From Candidatus Olsenella pullistercoris (GTDB lineage Bacteria > Actinomycetota > Coriobacteriia > Coriobacteriales > Atopobiaceae): a DNA stretch of 38,882 nt. Below, one piece after another: positions 38,414 through 38,882 of this stretch. The stretch's first letter is position 1. Each line of letters begins with the position of its first letter. A model generated the notes under the pieces. It was not told where the DNA came from and made no database searches. It saw nothing but the letters and a program-made list of their open reading frames with translations. Both the position numbers and the translations under genes were made by a program. The stretch is taken from positions 1 through 38,882 of the forward strand of contig DXBM01000072.1 in assembly GCA_019116525.1 (NCBI GenBank). The letters run 5' to 3'.

Positions 38414-38882
38414 ATGTCGCGCACCCCTCGCCGCACCACCGCCCTTCTCGCCCTCCTTGCGCTGGTCGCGCTCGTTGCGTGCCTCGCGCCGCGACGGGCG
38501 TCCGCCCAGGCCATCACCAAGCTCGCGGACCCGGACACCTCCTCGCGCTGGGAGGAGGTCCTCGGCGGCGGTGCCGGCGGGGACGGCTACTCCACCGACC
38601 AGGCAGGGCGCATCTGGGTCGACAAGTCCGTCTACGGAAGCTCCGACGAGGCGCAGGCAGCCGGGCTCGACGTCACGCTCGCCGACGAGCAGCACGGCTT
38701 CGTGGTGGGGCTCTCCGCGCTCTCCTCGGCCGTGTCCGTGCGTCAGGAGGGCGGGCCGGCGCATGACGTCGTGTTCGTGGTGAGCACGAACCGGGTCCTC
38801 TCGAGCCTCCCCTACGGCGGCCGGCCCCAGGCCGCCTACCTCGCCGACGCGCTCAACACCTCCATCGCGCGCCTCATGGCGC
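38414..38882 (+). CDS. Secreted VWA-like surface protein, partial (N-terminus only)
   Basis: The first ~156 residues of a larger protein are present. A signal peptide (MSRTPRRTTALLALLALVAL, cleavage probably after ASA near residue 32) is followed by GRIWVDKSVYG and GFVVGLSALSSAVSV. These phrases are typical of large VWA-containing wall proteins of Coriobacteriia and Firmicutes. The beta-strand DVVFVVSTNRVLSS stands where such proteins have DVVFVLDxSxSM, so the usual metal-site Asp is absent here. It continues beyond the window; Cna-B or sorting motifs, if any, are outside. The start at 38414 has only a weak ribosome site. Confidence 0.7.
   Translation, partial: MSRTPRRTTALLALLALVALVACLAPRRASAQAITKLADPDTSSRWEEVLGGGAGGDGYSTDQAGRIWVDKSVYGSSDEAQAAGLDVTLADEQHGFVVGLSALSSAVSVRQEGGPAHDVVFVVSTNRVLSSLPYGGRPQAAYLADALNTSIARLMA

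Overview
The window looks like chromosomal DNA from a high-GC, anaerobic, Gram-positive actinobacterium, most probably class Coriobacteriia (Olsenella/Atopobium-like). This placement is inference. It rests on the GC-rich codon use, an anaerobe-type DcuC-family permease, a subgroup-1c aspartate aminotransferase, an ECF cobalamin-type transporter with a DUF4430 lipoprotein, and the start of a VWA-type surface protein. There is no 16S gene to confirm it. Most genes lie on the minus strand. No tRNA, rRNA, CRISPR array or insertion sequence was seen.

Layout. 1-2986: purine-related locus (SsnA-type aminohydrolase, NCS2 nucleobase permease) divergent from a YheO/DauR-type regulator. 3180-4834: YitT membrane protein and the remnant of an MFS exporter. 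4852-8176: gatCAB amidotransferase operon. 8580-11630: a possible 31-residue membrane peptide, a bile-acid/sodium symporter homologue, and a GH5-like protein that has lost its catalytic glutamates, overlapping rsmI. 11883-13077: queD and an AbrB/PIN toxin-antitoxin pair. 13169-17752: ribonucleoside operon (ribokinase, nucleoside hydrolase, DcuC-family permease) with two LacI-type operators and a LacI regulator. 18235-21463: tmk-holB-ricT. 21829-24337: flavodoxin-like reductase and GH2 glycosidase. 24540-29709: TPR protein, STAS protein, TatB, TatC and an archaeal-style topoisomerase I. 30053-34003: aspartate aminotransferase, a small protein, formamidase AmiF and YebC. 34099-38306: a probable cobalamin uptake module (riboswitch candidate, Tat lipoprotein, EcfT, fused EcfA, S component). 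38414-end: start of a secreted VWA-like protein.

The main unexplained signal is the word GGCGAGAAGNNC. I count 30 exact copies, 15 per strand, where chance would give well under one. Thirteen lie in the roughly 12 percent of the window that is non-coding, and some form inverted pairs, one of them a tight hairpin between genes. This density and placement resemble the DNA uptake sequences of Neisseria and Pasteurellaceae. I propose it as an undescribed uptake-like or chromosome-architecture word for this lineage.

A second layer is a set of palindromic elements: a 27-bp palindrome in four copies, two of them read in-frame inside transporter genes in different frames; a perfect 28-bp inverted repeat inside tatB; and intergenic elements built as one inverted plus two direct units, with unrelated unit sequences.
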